NCBI GenBank assembly: GCA_003142015.1
Contig: PLOI01000035.1
Span: forward strand, 6,112 to 45,697
Source: Acidobacteriaceae bacterium
Lineage (GTDB): Bacteria; Acidobacteriota; Terriglobia; Terriglobales; Acidobacteriaceae
Direction: 5' to 3'
Length of the DNA: 39,586 nucleotides
Positions 31,050 through 39,586 of the stretch are shown piece after piece (the stretch's first letter is position 1; every line of letters starts with the position of its first letter). The position numbers and the translations under genes were made by a program. The notes under the pieces were generated by a model. It worked only from the letters and a program-made list of their open reading frames with translations, did not search any database and was not told the DNA's origin.

Positions 31050-33212
31050 TCAGCGTTCTTTGAGGTCCACACTATATAGGTTGACGGTGGAGGTGTAGAC
31101 GCTGACTACGGGCAGGTCGCCGGGGGCGAGGCCGATGAGGCGGTAGTCGGTGGCGGCGGTGGGAAGCAGGTTGGCGATGGAGGCCACGGGTTGCGGCTCG
31201 CCGTTGGGAACATCGATGCGATAGATGGGCTTTCCCTTCTCAAGAAAATCCTGAAAGAAGAGCGAACGGCCATCGTGCGCCCAGGCGGGATCGCCAACGC
31301 CGTGGGTGGTGAGGGTGGTCCAGTGGTTTTGCAAGCGGTCAAAGAGCAGGAGGGCTTTCTGGTCGAGGCGCATGGCGGCGATGTAACGGCCGTCGGGAGA
31401 AAGGCGCGGAGAGAAGAGGCCAGTGGAGCCGGGAATCTCAGTCACCTTGCGGGTTTGCAGATTGAGAAGGTAGATGGCTTTGGGCTGGCGGCTGTCCATG
31501 CGGTCGGGCAGGCGGCCAAAGACGATGGACTGGCCATCGGGCGACCAATCGGGATCGGCTTCGTTGCGGTCCTCATCGAGCAGAGGTGTGAGCTTGCCGC
31601 CTTCGGAATCGATGAGATAGATCTTCCATGGCTTGCCGGGCTCCTTGGCCATAAGCGCCAGGCGGCGGTTGTCCGGGGACCACTTCATGTTGAAGATACG
31701 CAGGGGCGGGGTGGTCAACTCAATGCGCTCGGAGCCGTCAATGCGGCTGCGCCAGAGGGAGAAATCCGATACGTTGAGCCATGCGACCCATTTGCCGTCC
31801 TGAGAATATTCGGCGAGGGCTGCGGTGCTGAGGTTCTGGGCAAGCACGGTGAACATGGTGGAGCGCGGCAGGGCGCGGAGCAACTCCCACTGGAGATTGG
31901 CGCCGATGAAATAGATGCGGTCGCCATCAGGCGAGGTGCTGGGCGTCTCGTAAGCGAGGGGGTCGTTGGTGATGGGCCAGGGCTCGCTGTCGGCGAGGTA
32001 CCAGGGGCGCTCGCGGCGCGCCCAGATTTCGCTTCTGCCGGAATGCGAGGACTGGAAGACGAACTGCTGCCCATCGGGGGTCCAGCTACCGCAGCACTCG
32101 GAGGCGGGCTGGCTCCATCCGGGCAGGACGGGATGAAGATTGCTGCCGTCGGCCTGAACTTCCCAAAGCTCGGTGGTTTGTCGCTTGGAGTCGCGGAGGG
32201 TGAAGCGGAGACGGCGGCCATCGGGCGACCAGCGGAGCCAAAAAGCCAAGGCGGGGGTGGTGACCAGCTTATGAGGATCGTTGCCATCGGCGCCGACGAC
32301 GGTTAGCTCGTTGCCGTTGGCGATGAGCAGGCGGTTGCCGTCGGGCATCCATGTAGCGTCGTGCGCGAGGACGTTGGGGACGCGGCGGACATTGCCGCCG
32401 AGAGTGGGCACAATCCACAGGGGCTGCTCGGGATCGGCCTGGAGATGACTGTGGATGATGAGGCGGGAGCCGTCGGGAGAGAGCGAACCGATGAGCGGCG
32501 CACCGATTTCAGAAGGCAACTGGAAGTGGCTGATTTCGCCATTGGCGACGAGCGCGACGGCCAGCACCGTGTTGCCGTTCTCCATGTGGGAGAAGTAGAT
32601 GCGCGGGCCGTCGCTGGCCGAGCTGGAAAAGCTCTCGACATCGAGGTCGTTGGCCAGGACGTGGCCGGAGAAGGTGACCTGCTCGACCTGAAAGGGCCTG
32701 CGGGAGGGCGGACGAAGGAATAAAGCGAGGCCCAGCAGGAGGGAGGCGCAGAGGAGCGAGGCTGCAATCCAGCGCCAGCGGACGATGGCGGAAGTCAGAG
32801 CCGCGAAGGCTGCGCTGGTGAGATGGGATGGTTGCGAGGAGCCGAGCGCCTCAATGTTCTTGACGGGAGCGATAAACCGGTAGCCGCGCTTGGCGAGCGT
32901 CTCAACAAAGCGGGGATTTTCGGCGTGATCGCCGAGGGCTTCACGCAACTTATTGACAGCAATGCCCAGGGAGTGGTCGAAGTCGACGGTGGTGTCCGCG
33001 CCCCAAAGCTGCTGCTGCAAGGATTCGCGCGAGACAACCTCGCCGGGCTGTTCGAGGAGCGCGGCCAGGAGCTTGAAGGGCTGGCTTTGGAGCCGGATAT
33101 GGACCCCGGAACGGCGCAGTTCTCCGCTCTTCAGGTCGGCCTCAAAAACTCCGAACTGGACCCTTTTGGCGTCGTCGTTGTGCTGTTCAGCCGCCATAAA
33201 TGTCCGAGGCAT
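31050..33212 (-). CDS. Membrane-anchored winged-helix regulator with PD40 beta-propeller
   Basis: A protein of about 720 residues from the ATG at 33212; alternative starts are TTG 33254 and ATG 33197, and none has a clearly better ribosome binding site. Residues about 20-116 are an OmpR/CadC-type winged helix (PFKLLAALLEQPGEVVSRESLQQQLWG ... LAKRGYRF). Residues about 148-166 are a single transmembrane helix. The remainder contains at least eight PD40/TolB-type propeller repeats (WSPDGRRLRF, WTPDGQQFVF, TSPDGDRIYF, WSPDGQSIVF, LSPDGRYIAA). The DNA-binding part is cytoplasmic and the propeller periplasmic, CadC-like, so it may sense an extracellular ligand. It is divergent from the third receptor gene, a possible target. 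Confidence 0.85.
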   Translation of the reverse strand: MPRTFMAAEQHNDDAKRVQFGVFEADLKSGELRRSGVHIRLQSQPFKLLAALLEQPGEVVSRESLQQQLWGADTTVDFDHSLGIAVNKLREALGDHAENPRFVETLAKRGYRFIAPVKNIEALGSSQPSHLTSAAFAALTSAIVRWRWIAASLLCASLLLGLALFLRPPSRRPFQVEQVTFSGHVLANDLDVESFSSSASDGPRIYFSHMENGNTVLAVALVANGEISHFQLPSEIGAPLIGSLSPDGSRLIIHSHLQADPEQPLWIVPTLGGNVRRVPNVLAHDATWMPDGNRLLIANGNELTVVGADGNDPHKLVTTPALAFWLRWSPDGRRLRFTLRDSKRQTTELWEVQADGSNLHPVLPGWSQPASECCGSWTPDGQQFVFQSSHSGRSEIWARRERPWYLADSEPWPITNDPLAYETPSTSPDGDRIYFIGANLQWELLRALPRSTMFTVLAQNLSTAALAEYSQDGKWVAWLNVSDFSLWRSRIDGSERIELTTPPLRIFNMKWSPDNRRLALMAKEPGKPWKIYLIDSEGGKLTPLLDEDRNEADPDWSPDGQSIVFGRLPDRMDSRQPKAIYLLNLQTRKVTEIPGSTGLFSPRLSPDGRYIAAMRLDQKALLLFDRLQNHWTTLTTHGVGDPAWAHDGRSLFFQDFLEKGKPIYRIDVPNGEPQPVASIANLLPTAATDYRLIGLAPGDLPVVSVYTSTVNLYSVDLKER

Positions 33213-33365
33213 CTCCGGCACGTAGTATACCGGAGAACGTAAAGAAGGTTCCAATTACCTGTTGACGGGGAACAAAATTGCCAAATTTCGAGGAGACCTT
33301 TGTCGCCAAACCAATAAGCGATAAGCCACTTAATCGATGATTGTCAAATGACGGCGAATTGGCGG

Positions 33366-33388
33366 GGTGTGAATTGACCGTTCACACC
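33366..33388. promoter_or_regulatory. Inverted repeat upstream of the third receptor gene
   Basis: GGTGTGAA and TTCACACC, a perfect 8-bp inverted repeat with a 7-bp spacer, located in the divergent region between the PD40 regulator and the receptor, 105 bases before the receptor start. It is a candidate operator. It differs from the pectin-locus palindrome. Confidence 0.5.
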
Positions 33389-33492
33389 TCCGAGGAGTGT
33401 CCTCATCTTCGGTTACGAGAAGAGGCGCTTGATGCGCCGCATTCCCGGGCCAGAGATGTCAACGCTACTCAACATTGTTTTCGGAGGACAAC

Positions 33493-36400
33493 GTGACCTT
33501 TAAGAGAATCACCTCATTACCCAGCAGGCAGCGCCGTTTTGGCGTGACGCTAATGGCCCTTGCGGCCCTGCTGTTCTGCCTGGCGCTGCCCAGCTTGTTT
33601 GCGCAGACGGACACGGGAAATATCGTTGGAACCGTGACGGACGCAACCGGCGCAGTGATTCCGGACGCACCCGTAACGGCAACGAATACCGAGACCGGTC
33701 AGAAACTGACCGCCGTATCGAACGGCGCGGGCGAATTCAACATTCTCGCGGTGCCTCGCGGCAGCTACTCGGTCGCAGTCAAGGTCAAGGGATTTCAGGC
33801 GCAATCGTCAGCAGTGACGGTCATCGTCTCGACGACTCAGAACGTGATCTTCAAACTGAGCCCCAGCAATGTGTCGACGACCCTGGAGGTCACCACCGCC
33901 GCTCCGCTGATCAACGTCTCCGACGCCACCGTTGGAACGACGATTCAGGGCGAGCAGGTAACGGACCTTCCGCTGAATGGCCGTAACTTTAGCCAACTTG
34001 CCCTCCTGACTCCCGGCGTGACGCGCGGAGCCTACGGCGACAACGCCACCGGCGGCGGCAGCAGCAACAATACTGAAACGATGCGCAATGCCGAGAGCGG
34101 CGACGCCGGACTCTCGATCAATGGCCTTCGCCCCCAGGCGAACAACTTCATTCTGGACGGCATGGACAACAACGACGGCCTGGTGAACACGATTCTGTTC
34201 TTTCCCAACGTCGATGCGACGCAGGAGTTCAAGGTGAACACCAGCGTAGCCCCGGCGGAATATGGCCGGGCGGGCGGCGCCATTATCGTCAGCTCGATCA
34301 AGTCGGGCACGAACCAGTATCATGGTTCGGCATTCTGGTTTTACCGCGACAAGAACTTCGATGCCAACCAGAATTACCGGTTCAACGGCGCTCCGGAATC
34401 GACGCCCGGCGGATTTCTGCGCCAGCAGCCCGGCTTCTCAGTGGGCGGGCCGATCATCAAGAACAAGCTCTTCGCCTTCGGCGACTACCAGGCGCTGCGC
34501 GAGACTCTCTCTGTCTCCTCGCACTACCTGACGGTTCCCACGGCAAAGATGCGGACGGGCGACTTTACTGAGTTGCTGGTTGCCGGAGGGGATACAGGCT
34601 CGGGCACGGGTTTCCAGACCCAGTATCCGCGCTGCTATACCGGCGGCCTTGCCAGCTCGACAAGCCCCGGATTTATCTACGATCCGTCCACATGCGACCC
34701 TGCCGGGCTAGTCAATCCTAAGCAGTTCGCCGGGAACGTCATTCCGACGGGCCGTCTGAATCCGGCCGCAGTGAACTACCTCAATGCGTTTCCGACGCCA
34801 ACGCGCACGGATCGCTACCTGAACAATTATCTCGACAACCAGTCGGAAGCCAACAAGTACAACACCTTTGACGGCAGGATCGACTGGGTCGCGGGTCCAA
34901 GTGACACACTATTCGCCCGCTTCAGCTATGACAATTCCGTCAATAGCAAGACCTCTGAGTTCGCCAACCTGCCCGCCGGCGGCGGAACGGGCATCAATCC
35001 CACCCATGCGCGCGGCTACGTCCTTGGCTACACGCATACCTTCTCGCCGACTATCGTGAACGAAGCGCATATCGGCTACAACCGCGACAATTACGGTTAC
35101 ACGCCGCCCATGTACGGCCAGTATGTATCGAAGGACCTGGGCATTGTGAACGCCAACATCAACCAGGAAACCACCGGCGGCGCGCTTATCGGCGGCTGGA
35201 AGGGCAACCTGGAGTACACCGGCGATTACGGCCTGTATGCGGTTCCTCAGAACACATACGAAGTGAACGATTCCTTAAGCTGGTCGCACGGAACGCATAC
35301 CGTTAAATTCGGCGGGACGTTCATGCGCCGCGACGTGGCGTTCTTCAACCCGCAAGAGGGCAAGGGCTACTTCTGGATCGACGAAAACACGGTCGACTTT
35401 ACCGGCTACGAAGTTTCCGAACTGATGGCCGGCGGCATGGATAACTACCAGATCGGCTCGCAGGCCGGCTACTTTGAGAATGTCGGCCAGGAAGACGGCC
35501 TTTTCGCGCAGGACGACTGGCGCTTTAACCGCCGCCTGACAATCAACCTTGGCATCCGCTGGGACCTGCTGACGCATCCTTATGAGGCGCACAACCAGCA
35601 GGCCGCATTTGACGTAAACACCGGCACGGTCCTTGAGGCAGGCGTGAACGGCGTCTCCCCCAGCATCATTGCTCAGGACTATAAGAACTTTGGCCCGCGC
35701 GTTGGTTTTGCTTATGATCTGTTCGGCGACGGCAAGACCGTGGTTCGCGGCGGATACGGGATGTTCTACTTCCCGGATTACGGCGGCATCGGCAACCAGC
35801 TCGGAGAGCAAGTGCCGTTCGCCGGCAGCAGCAGCTATCCGGCCACCAACGGTTATTGCACAACCTTCACCGGGCAGCTTGGCACATCGCCAACGCCTAA
35901 CCCCGTAGACGGCGGCTACAATTGCAACGGCTACACCAGCCCGACGACCGTAGCGTACGGCGCCACCGGGGACACCGGCATCGCGCTTCCAGGCCGCGCA
36001 ATCGTGGGCTTCAATCCCGCGCATCCGCCGGCCGGCACCACAATGATTGCTGTCAACCAGAACAACCGGAACAGCAGGGTGCAAGAGTGGAATCTGCAAC
36101 TGGAGCGTCAGCTTGGCTCGAACAACGTGGTGAATGTGGCTTACGTGGGAACCAGGGGCAGCCGCCTCTCCTCGTATTACCCGTATAACATGAACCAATT
36201 TATTACGGGCGCCCAAAACTTCCCAACACTGGGAGGCATCAACTACAACAACTACGACGGCGTTTCCAACTACGATGCGTTGCAGGCACACGCGGAACAC
36301 CGCGCCAACAACGGGCTGGTGGCAACCTTCTCTTACGCGTGGTCGCACACACTGGACGACTCACCGGGAGCCTTCCAAAGCCAGACATCGGCTCTGTATT

Positions 36401-37011
36401 ACAACCCGATGGCCGGCTATGGCAATTCCAGCCAGGACATCCACCAGGTCTTCAGCTCATCCGTCCTCTACAAGCTGCCTTTCGGCCGCGGCCAGCACTT
36501 CGCCGGCGCCGTCTCGCGCCCCGTGGATTGGATAGTTGGCGGATGGCAGACCAACCTGACCGCAATCGTTCAGACTGGCACGCCATTTGACATCTCTACC
36601 GGAAACTACGCACCCGCAAACCGTCCTGACCTGATTAAACCCATCAAGTATCTGAAGGGCACCAGCGGCAAGCCGGGCGCGTATTGGATGGATCCGACCT
36701 CGTTCGCAGATCCTCCGTACGTTCCTAGTGGCAGCGTGTCACACGCCGCCACCTATACGCGCCTGGGAACCCTCGGCCGCAACCAGGTCTTCGGGCCGGG
36801 ATACAAGGTGGTCAATTGGAGCGTACAGAAGAACATCCATCTGACGGATAAGGAAACCCTGGAGCTCCATGGGGATGCTTTCAACCTCTTCAACTCTGCG
36901 GAATTCACCAACCCGGATGGAAACATGTCTGATGGGAACTTCGGCCTGATTGAATCAGTTCAGGTTTACAGCAACCGCGAAATTCAGTTGGCGGCTCGTT
37001 TCACCTTCTGA
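33493..37011 (+). CDS. Oar-like TonB-dependent outer-membrane receptor (third copy)
   Basis: A 1,172-residue receptor. The GTG at 33493 is chosen over the upstream TTG (33475) because GGAGG lies 5 bases before it, the same arrangement as in the two pectin-locus receptors. A signal peptide (LMALAALLFCLALPSLFAQ) is followed by the regulatory-like beta-sandwich (IVGTVTDATGAVIPDAPV), a plug with PLNGRNFSQL, and a long barrel ending in AARFTF. It is followed by a good terminator and then a secreted GH13 enzyme, so a maltodextrin or related alpha-glucan substrate is possible. Control by the divergent winged-helix regulator is inferred. Confidence 0.9.
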   Translation: MTFKRITSLPSRQRRFGVTLMALAALLFCLALPSLFAQTDTGNIVGTVTDATGAVIPDAPVTATNTETGQKLTAVSNGAGEFNILAVPRGSYSVAVKVKGFQAQSSAVTVIVSTTQNVIFKLSPSNVSTTLEVTTAAPLINVSDATVGTTIQGEQVTDLPLNGRNFSQLALLTPGVTRGAYGDNATGGGSSNNTETMRNAESGDAGLSINGLRPQANNFILDGMDNNDGLVNTILFFPNVDATQEFKVNTSVAPAEYGRAGGAIIVSSIKSGTNQYHGSAFWFYRDKNFDANQNYRFNGAPESTPGGFLRQQPGFSVGGPIIKNKLFAFGDYQALRETLSVSSHYLTVPTAKMRTGDFTELLVAGGDTGSGTGFQTQYPRCYTGGLASSTSPGFIYDPSTCDPAGLVNPKQFAGNVIPTGRLNPAAVNYLNAFPTPTRTDRYLNNYLDNQSEANKYNTFDGRIDWVAGPSDTLFARFSYDNSVNSKTSEFANLPAGGGTGINPTHARGYVLGYTHTFSPTIVNEAHIGYNRDNYGYTPPMYGQYVSKDLGIVNANINQETTGGALIGGWKGNLEYTGDYGLYAVPQNTYEVNDSLSWSHGTHTVKFGGTFMRRDVAFFNPQEGKGYFWIDENTVDFTGYEVSELMAGGMDNYQIGSQAGYFENVGQEDGLFAQDDWRFNRRLTINLGIRWDLLTHPYEAHNQQAAFDVNTGTVLEAGVNGVSPSIIAQDYKNFGPRVGFAYDLFGDGKTVVRGGYGMFYFPDYGGIGNQLGEQVPFAGSSSYPATNGYCTTFTGQLGTSPTPNPVDGGYNCNGYTSPTTVAYGATGDTGIALPGRAIVGFNPAHPPAGTTMIAVNQNNRNSRVQEWNLQLERQLGSNNVVNVAYVGTRGSRLSSYYPYNMNQFITGAQNFPTLGGINYNNYDGVSNYDALQAHAEHRANNGLVATFSYAWSHTLDDSPGAFQSQTSALYYNPMAGYGNSSQDIHQVFSSSVLYKLPFGRGQHFAGAVSRPVDWIVGGWQTNLTAIVQTGTPFDISTGNYAPANRPDLIKPIKYLKGTSGKPGAYWMDPTSFADPPYVPSGSVSHAATYTRLGTLGRNQVFGPGYKVVNWSVQKNIHLTDKETLELHGDAFNLFNSAEFTNPDGNMSDGNFGLIESVQVYSNREIQLAARFTF

Positions 37012-37033
37012 TCTTTGCGTTGCATCAACCACA

Positions 37034-37070
37034 CCCGCGGCGGTTTCACAAGAACTGCCGCGGGCTTTTT
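37034..37070 (+). terminator. Intrinsic terminator after the third receptor gene
   Basis: 12-nt arms beginning CCCGCGG and ending CCGCGGG (one wobble) around a 7-nt loop, followed by C and five T. A classic Rho-independent terminator, 22 bases after the stop codon. Confidence 0.8.
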
Positions 37071-37167
37071 CTCTCTCTCAACTCAGCCTTCCTCCCATGC
37101 GCAAGAGCGCATGGCAAGGGAATGATCGTCCGCTTAGTATCTATCGAGACGGTCCTTGGAGAATGCT

Positions 37168-39033
37168 GTGCGATTGCGGCCCTATTTCGTTCTGACTTTT
37201 TGGCTGTCATGTGTGCTTGCCGCATCCTTGGCACAGGCTCCGCGGGCGCAGGCTCCACGCATCGATAAGATCGACCCGCCGGGTTGGTGGGCGAGCTTTC
37301 CCGATCCCATGCTCCTGGTGCAGGGCTATGGTTTGAACCACGCGCGGTTTACTCTCGAAGGCACGGACGTAACGCTGGACCATACTCAAACCTCTGACAA
37401 CGGCCACTGGGCTTTCCTGTGGCTGAAGACCGCGGATGCCGCGCCGCAGATTCTTTGGGTAACGGCTACGAATGACCAAGGCCAGGCGCGCCGCAGCTTT
37501 ACGCTGGCCGAGCGCTCGCGCGATGCAAACGCGCATGTCGGCTTCTCTTCCGCTGATACGCTCTATCTGGTAATGACCGACCGTTTTGCCGATGGAAATC
37601 CGGCCAAAGAAAAGCAGGGCTACGATCGCGCCGCCGCGAAAGGCAGGCACGGAGGAGATTTCGCAGGCATCGAACAGCATCTGGATTATCTGAGCGAGCT
37701 GGGAGTCACCGCGCTGTGGACTACGCCGGTGGCCTCGAACGGCGATATGCCGGAGTCTTATCACGGCTACGCGGCTACGGATTTGTATGCTGTGGATGCG
37801 CACTTCGGCACGCTCGAGGATTACCAGCATCTCTCCGATGCGCTGCACGACAGGCGAATGAAGCTGGTGATCGACCTGGTGCCGAATCATATTGGCGTGG
37901 AGCATCCGTGGGTGCTCGATCCGCCCGCTCCCGAGTGGTTTCACGGCACGCTTGAAAATCATCGTTTAACGCAATCCAACTTTTATGCGCTGGTCGATCC
38001 GCACGCGCCGCGCCAGGCATGGAGCGCCATCACCGATGGCTGGTTCACGGACGCCATGCCCGACTTGAACCAGGAGAATCCGCTGGTGGCGCGCTACCTG
38101 ATTGAGAATGCGCTGTGGTGGGTGGAGACGGCCAACCTGGACGGCGTCCGCCTGGATACATTTCCCTATGTGGACCGCGCCTTCTGGCACGAGTTTCATG
38201 CGACGCTGCACAGCGTGTATCCGCATCTGACAACGGTGGGCGAGGTCTTCAACGGCGACGCCGAGGTGACTTCGTTCTTTGCGGGAGGAGTGGCGCAACG
38301 CGGCATCGACACCGGACTCGATACACCGTTCGACTTTCCCGTGTATTTTTCTCTGCGCGATGTTCTGATTCATGGCAAACCGATGACGGACCTGGCCAGA
38401 GTGCTTCGCCAGGACTCGCTTTATCCGCACCCCGAGCGGCTGGTTTCATTTATCGGCAACCACGATACCGCGCGCTTTATGACAGAAGCCGGCGGTTCGG
38501 CTGCGAAACTCAAGCTGGCATTGGGGCTGGTGAGCACACTGCGCGGCATGCCACAGATTTATTCCGGGGATGAGATCGGGATGGATGGCGGCGAAGATCC
38601 GGGCAATCGCCATGACTTTCCGGGCGGCTTCGCAGGCGATGCGCACAACGCCTTCACCAAGGCCGGCCGCACCGCTACGGAGGAAGATGTTTTTGCGTGG
38701 ACCTCCGGTTTACTGAAGTTGCGGGCGAGTTATCCGGCACTGCAGACCGGGATCGAGCAGAATCTATTTTCCGATGAGGATGTTATTGCTTATGTCCGCT
38801 CGACGGACGAAACAGGCTGCGCGACGGATCAACACACTGACCGGTTGCTGATTGTGGTGAATAAGGCTGGGCGAAGCAAAGTTGTCGATCTGCCGGTGGA
38901 AGAGACGGCGCTTGCCGGGTGTACGAAGTTTCAGGCCGCGGAACCGACCACGGGAGTTACTCCGGTGGTAAGCGGCGGAAAGCTGCATATCGAAGAGCCG
39001 GCGGCGTCGATGACGATTTTCGACGTGCATTGA
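37168..39033 (+). CDS. Secreted GH13 alpha-amylase-family enzyme (cyclomaltodextrinase-like)
   Basis: A 621-residue enzyme. The GTG at 37168 (GGAG 7 bases upstream) is preferred over the TTG at 37156. A signal peptide is followed by an Ig-like N-domain starting IDKIDPPGWW, typical of cyclomaltodextrinase/neopullulanase-type N-domains, and then the GH13 barrel. Catalytic residues are present: nucleophile D330 (GVRLDTFPY), acid/base E359 (VGEVFNG) and D433 (GNHDTARF). A short C-terminal beta domain ends the protein. It probably hydrolyses alpha-1,4-glucan oligomers in the periplasm or outside the cell. CBM20- and GH31-like remnants immediately downstream suggest a former larger alpha-glucan locus. 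Confidence 0.9.
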   Translation: MRLRPYFVLTFWLSCVLAASLAQAPRAQAPRIDKIDPPGWWASFPDPMLLVQGYGLNHARFTLEGTDVTLDHTQTSDNGHWAFLWLKTADAAPQILWVTATNDQGQARRSFTLAERSRDANAHVGFSSADTLYLVMTDRFADGNPAKEKQGYDRAAAKGRHGGDFAGIEQHLDYLSELGVTALWTTPVASNGDMPESYHGYAATDLYAVDAHFGTLEDYQHLSDALHDRRMKLVIDLVPNHIGVEHPWVLDPPAPEWFHGTLENHRLTQSNFYALVDPHAPRQAWSAITDGWFTDAMPDLNQENPLVARYLIENALWWVETANLDGVRLDTFPYVDRAFWHEFHATLHSVYPHLTTVGEVFNGDAEVTSFFAGGVAQRGIDTGLDTPFDFPVYFSLRDVLIHGKPMTDLARVLRQDSLYPHPERLVSFIGNHDTARFMTEAGGSAAKLKLALGLVSTLRGMPQIYSGDEIGMDGGEDPGNRHDFPGGFAGDAHNAFTKAGRTATEEDVFAWTSGLLKLRASYPALQTGIEQNLFSDEDVIAYVRSTDETGCATDQHTDRLLIVVNKAGRSKVVDLPVEETALAGCTKFQAAEPTTGVTPVVSGGKLHIEEPAASMTIFDVH

Positions 39034-39119
39034 ACCGCCGGAGCTTTCAGCATTGGTGGCGAAGTTTCCGAAGAGATTTTTCAAATCAAGATGAGTGCGC
39101 TGGACCGGCGGTTGAGTGA

Positions 39120-39299
39120 GGGCCGGTTACGATTCCGGCTACTGGGAGCGCGCTGCAAACCGTCTCGGTACCGGCGGAAGCCACAGTGCAGTTCCAGTTC
39201 TTTGTGCTGCACAGCGACGGATCGATCACCGCGGAGAGCACACAGCACACCTACAACGTTCCCCAAACGGGGGTGGGTACAGCGGCCGTGGCCTGGTAA
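39120..39299 (+). pseudogene. CBM20-like starch-binding module remnant
   Basis: Sixty codons in one frame ending in TAA. The translation (VTIPATGSALQTVSVPAEATV..FFVLHSDGSITAES...TYNVPQTGVGTAAVAW) resembles the C-terminal half of a CBM20 starch-binding module. A TGA directly precedes it in frame and no start or ribosome binding site is seen, so it is a fragment of a lost gene. The tryptophan usual before the Glu of the binding site is replaced by Ala. Confidence 0.6.
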
Positions 39300-39302
39300 G
39301 GT

Positions 39303-39586
39303 TGAGAATCGCGCAATTCGGCCCGAAGATTCTGGTGGCGCCTGCGCCGTACCCCGATGAAGTAGACAAATATGAGGTACTACTGCACTAACTCAAAGCA
39401 CGATGGAAACGCCGGCCGGCCCTCTCACTCTGCGCGTATATGTGGGCGAAGACTGCAAGGGAACGCTTTATCAGGATGACGGAAGGTCTTACGATTTCAA
39501 GCAGGGGAAGTTTCTGCGGATGGATAGCACTTGCTCATTGGATGACAAGATGCTTCATATCCATTTAGCAGCCCGTGGTGCAAGTC
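39303..39586 (+). pseudogene. GH31-like alpha-glucosidase/xylosidase C-terminal remnant
   Basis: Two GH31-type segments in different frames. FGPKILVAPAPYPDEVDKYEV (to about 39391) is the conserved barrel end. From about 39394, QSTMETPAGPLTLRVYVGEDCKGTLYQDDGRSYDF is the distal beta domain (DUF5110 type). The linking region, normally several dozen residues including a W-Y/F-x-Y-W-T-G motif, is missing. The result is an internal deletion with a frameshift. The second segment stays open to the right edge, so the tail may continue beyond the window. Confidence 0.6.

Noticed and set aside
33366-33388. Another copy of the pectin-locus operator
   Set aside because: It is an inverted repeat, but its core is GTGTGAA/TTCACAC, not GGTC-N-GACC.

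Overview
The window looks like chromosomal DNA of an acidobacterium (Terriglobia-like). The evidence is three Oar-type TonB-dependent receptors of about 1,200-1,300 residues with an N-terminal carboxypeptidase-regulatory-like domain, a winged-helix/PD40-propeller membrane regulator, a bacillithiol gene (bshA), and REP-like hairpins of a kind I associate with these genomes. The assignment is by inference; there is no rRNA in the window.

Positions 1-17670 form a pectin/galacturonate utilisation locus. It contains the 5' end of uxaC (minus strand, running off the left edge), a FadR-type GntR regulator, two Oar-like receptors, a GH105 unsaturated rhamnogalacturonyl hydrolase, a secreted polygalacturonase-pectin methylesterase fusion (GH28-CE8), gnd and kdgK on the minus strand, and a second GntR regulator that is a close paralogue of the first. 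Six copies of the 11-bp palindrome (T/A)GGTC(T/A)GACCA lie in the intergenic regions of this locus. One copy sits exactly between the -35 and -10 boxes of the first receptor gene. The two regulators have a near-identical recognition region, so they very probably share this operator. The implied job is: de-esterify and cut pectin outside the cell, import fragments through the receptors, trim unsaturated ends with GH105, and feed galacturonate through UxaC to KDG, which KdgK phosphorylates.

Positions 17713-26135 are an 8,423-bp integrated element in a tRNA-Val(UAC) gene. A tyrosine integrase with an inserted zinc ribbon abuts the intact tRNA. A 47-bp copy of the tRNA 3' half marks the other end. 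The two copies differ at only two positions, and these are the two partners of one T-stem base pair, so both copies stay paired. The element carries an excisionase-like HTH protein, a prim-pol/AAA replication protein, five consecutive genes overlapping by 4 bp, a terminase-small-subunit-like HTH protein, a coiled-coil protein and a membrane protein beside attL. No capsid, tail or conjugation gene is visible, so it resembles a phage satellite or a small integrative replicon.

Positions 26340-39586 return to the host chromosome: a YdjC/ChbG-type deacetylase, bshA, a degenerate repeat patch, a small protein overlapping a short 3-hydroxyacyl-CoA-dehydrogenase-like protein whose ORF contains an in-frame REP-like hairpin pair, a hypothetical protein, a hairpin cluster, the PD40 regulator, a third Oar-like receptor, a secreted GH13 amylase-family enzyme, and decayed CBM20- and GH31-like fragments at the right edge.
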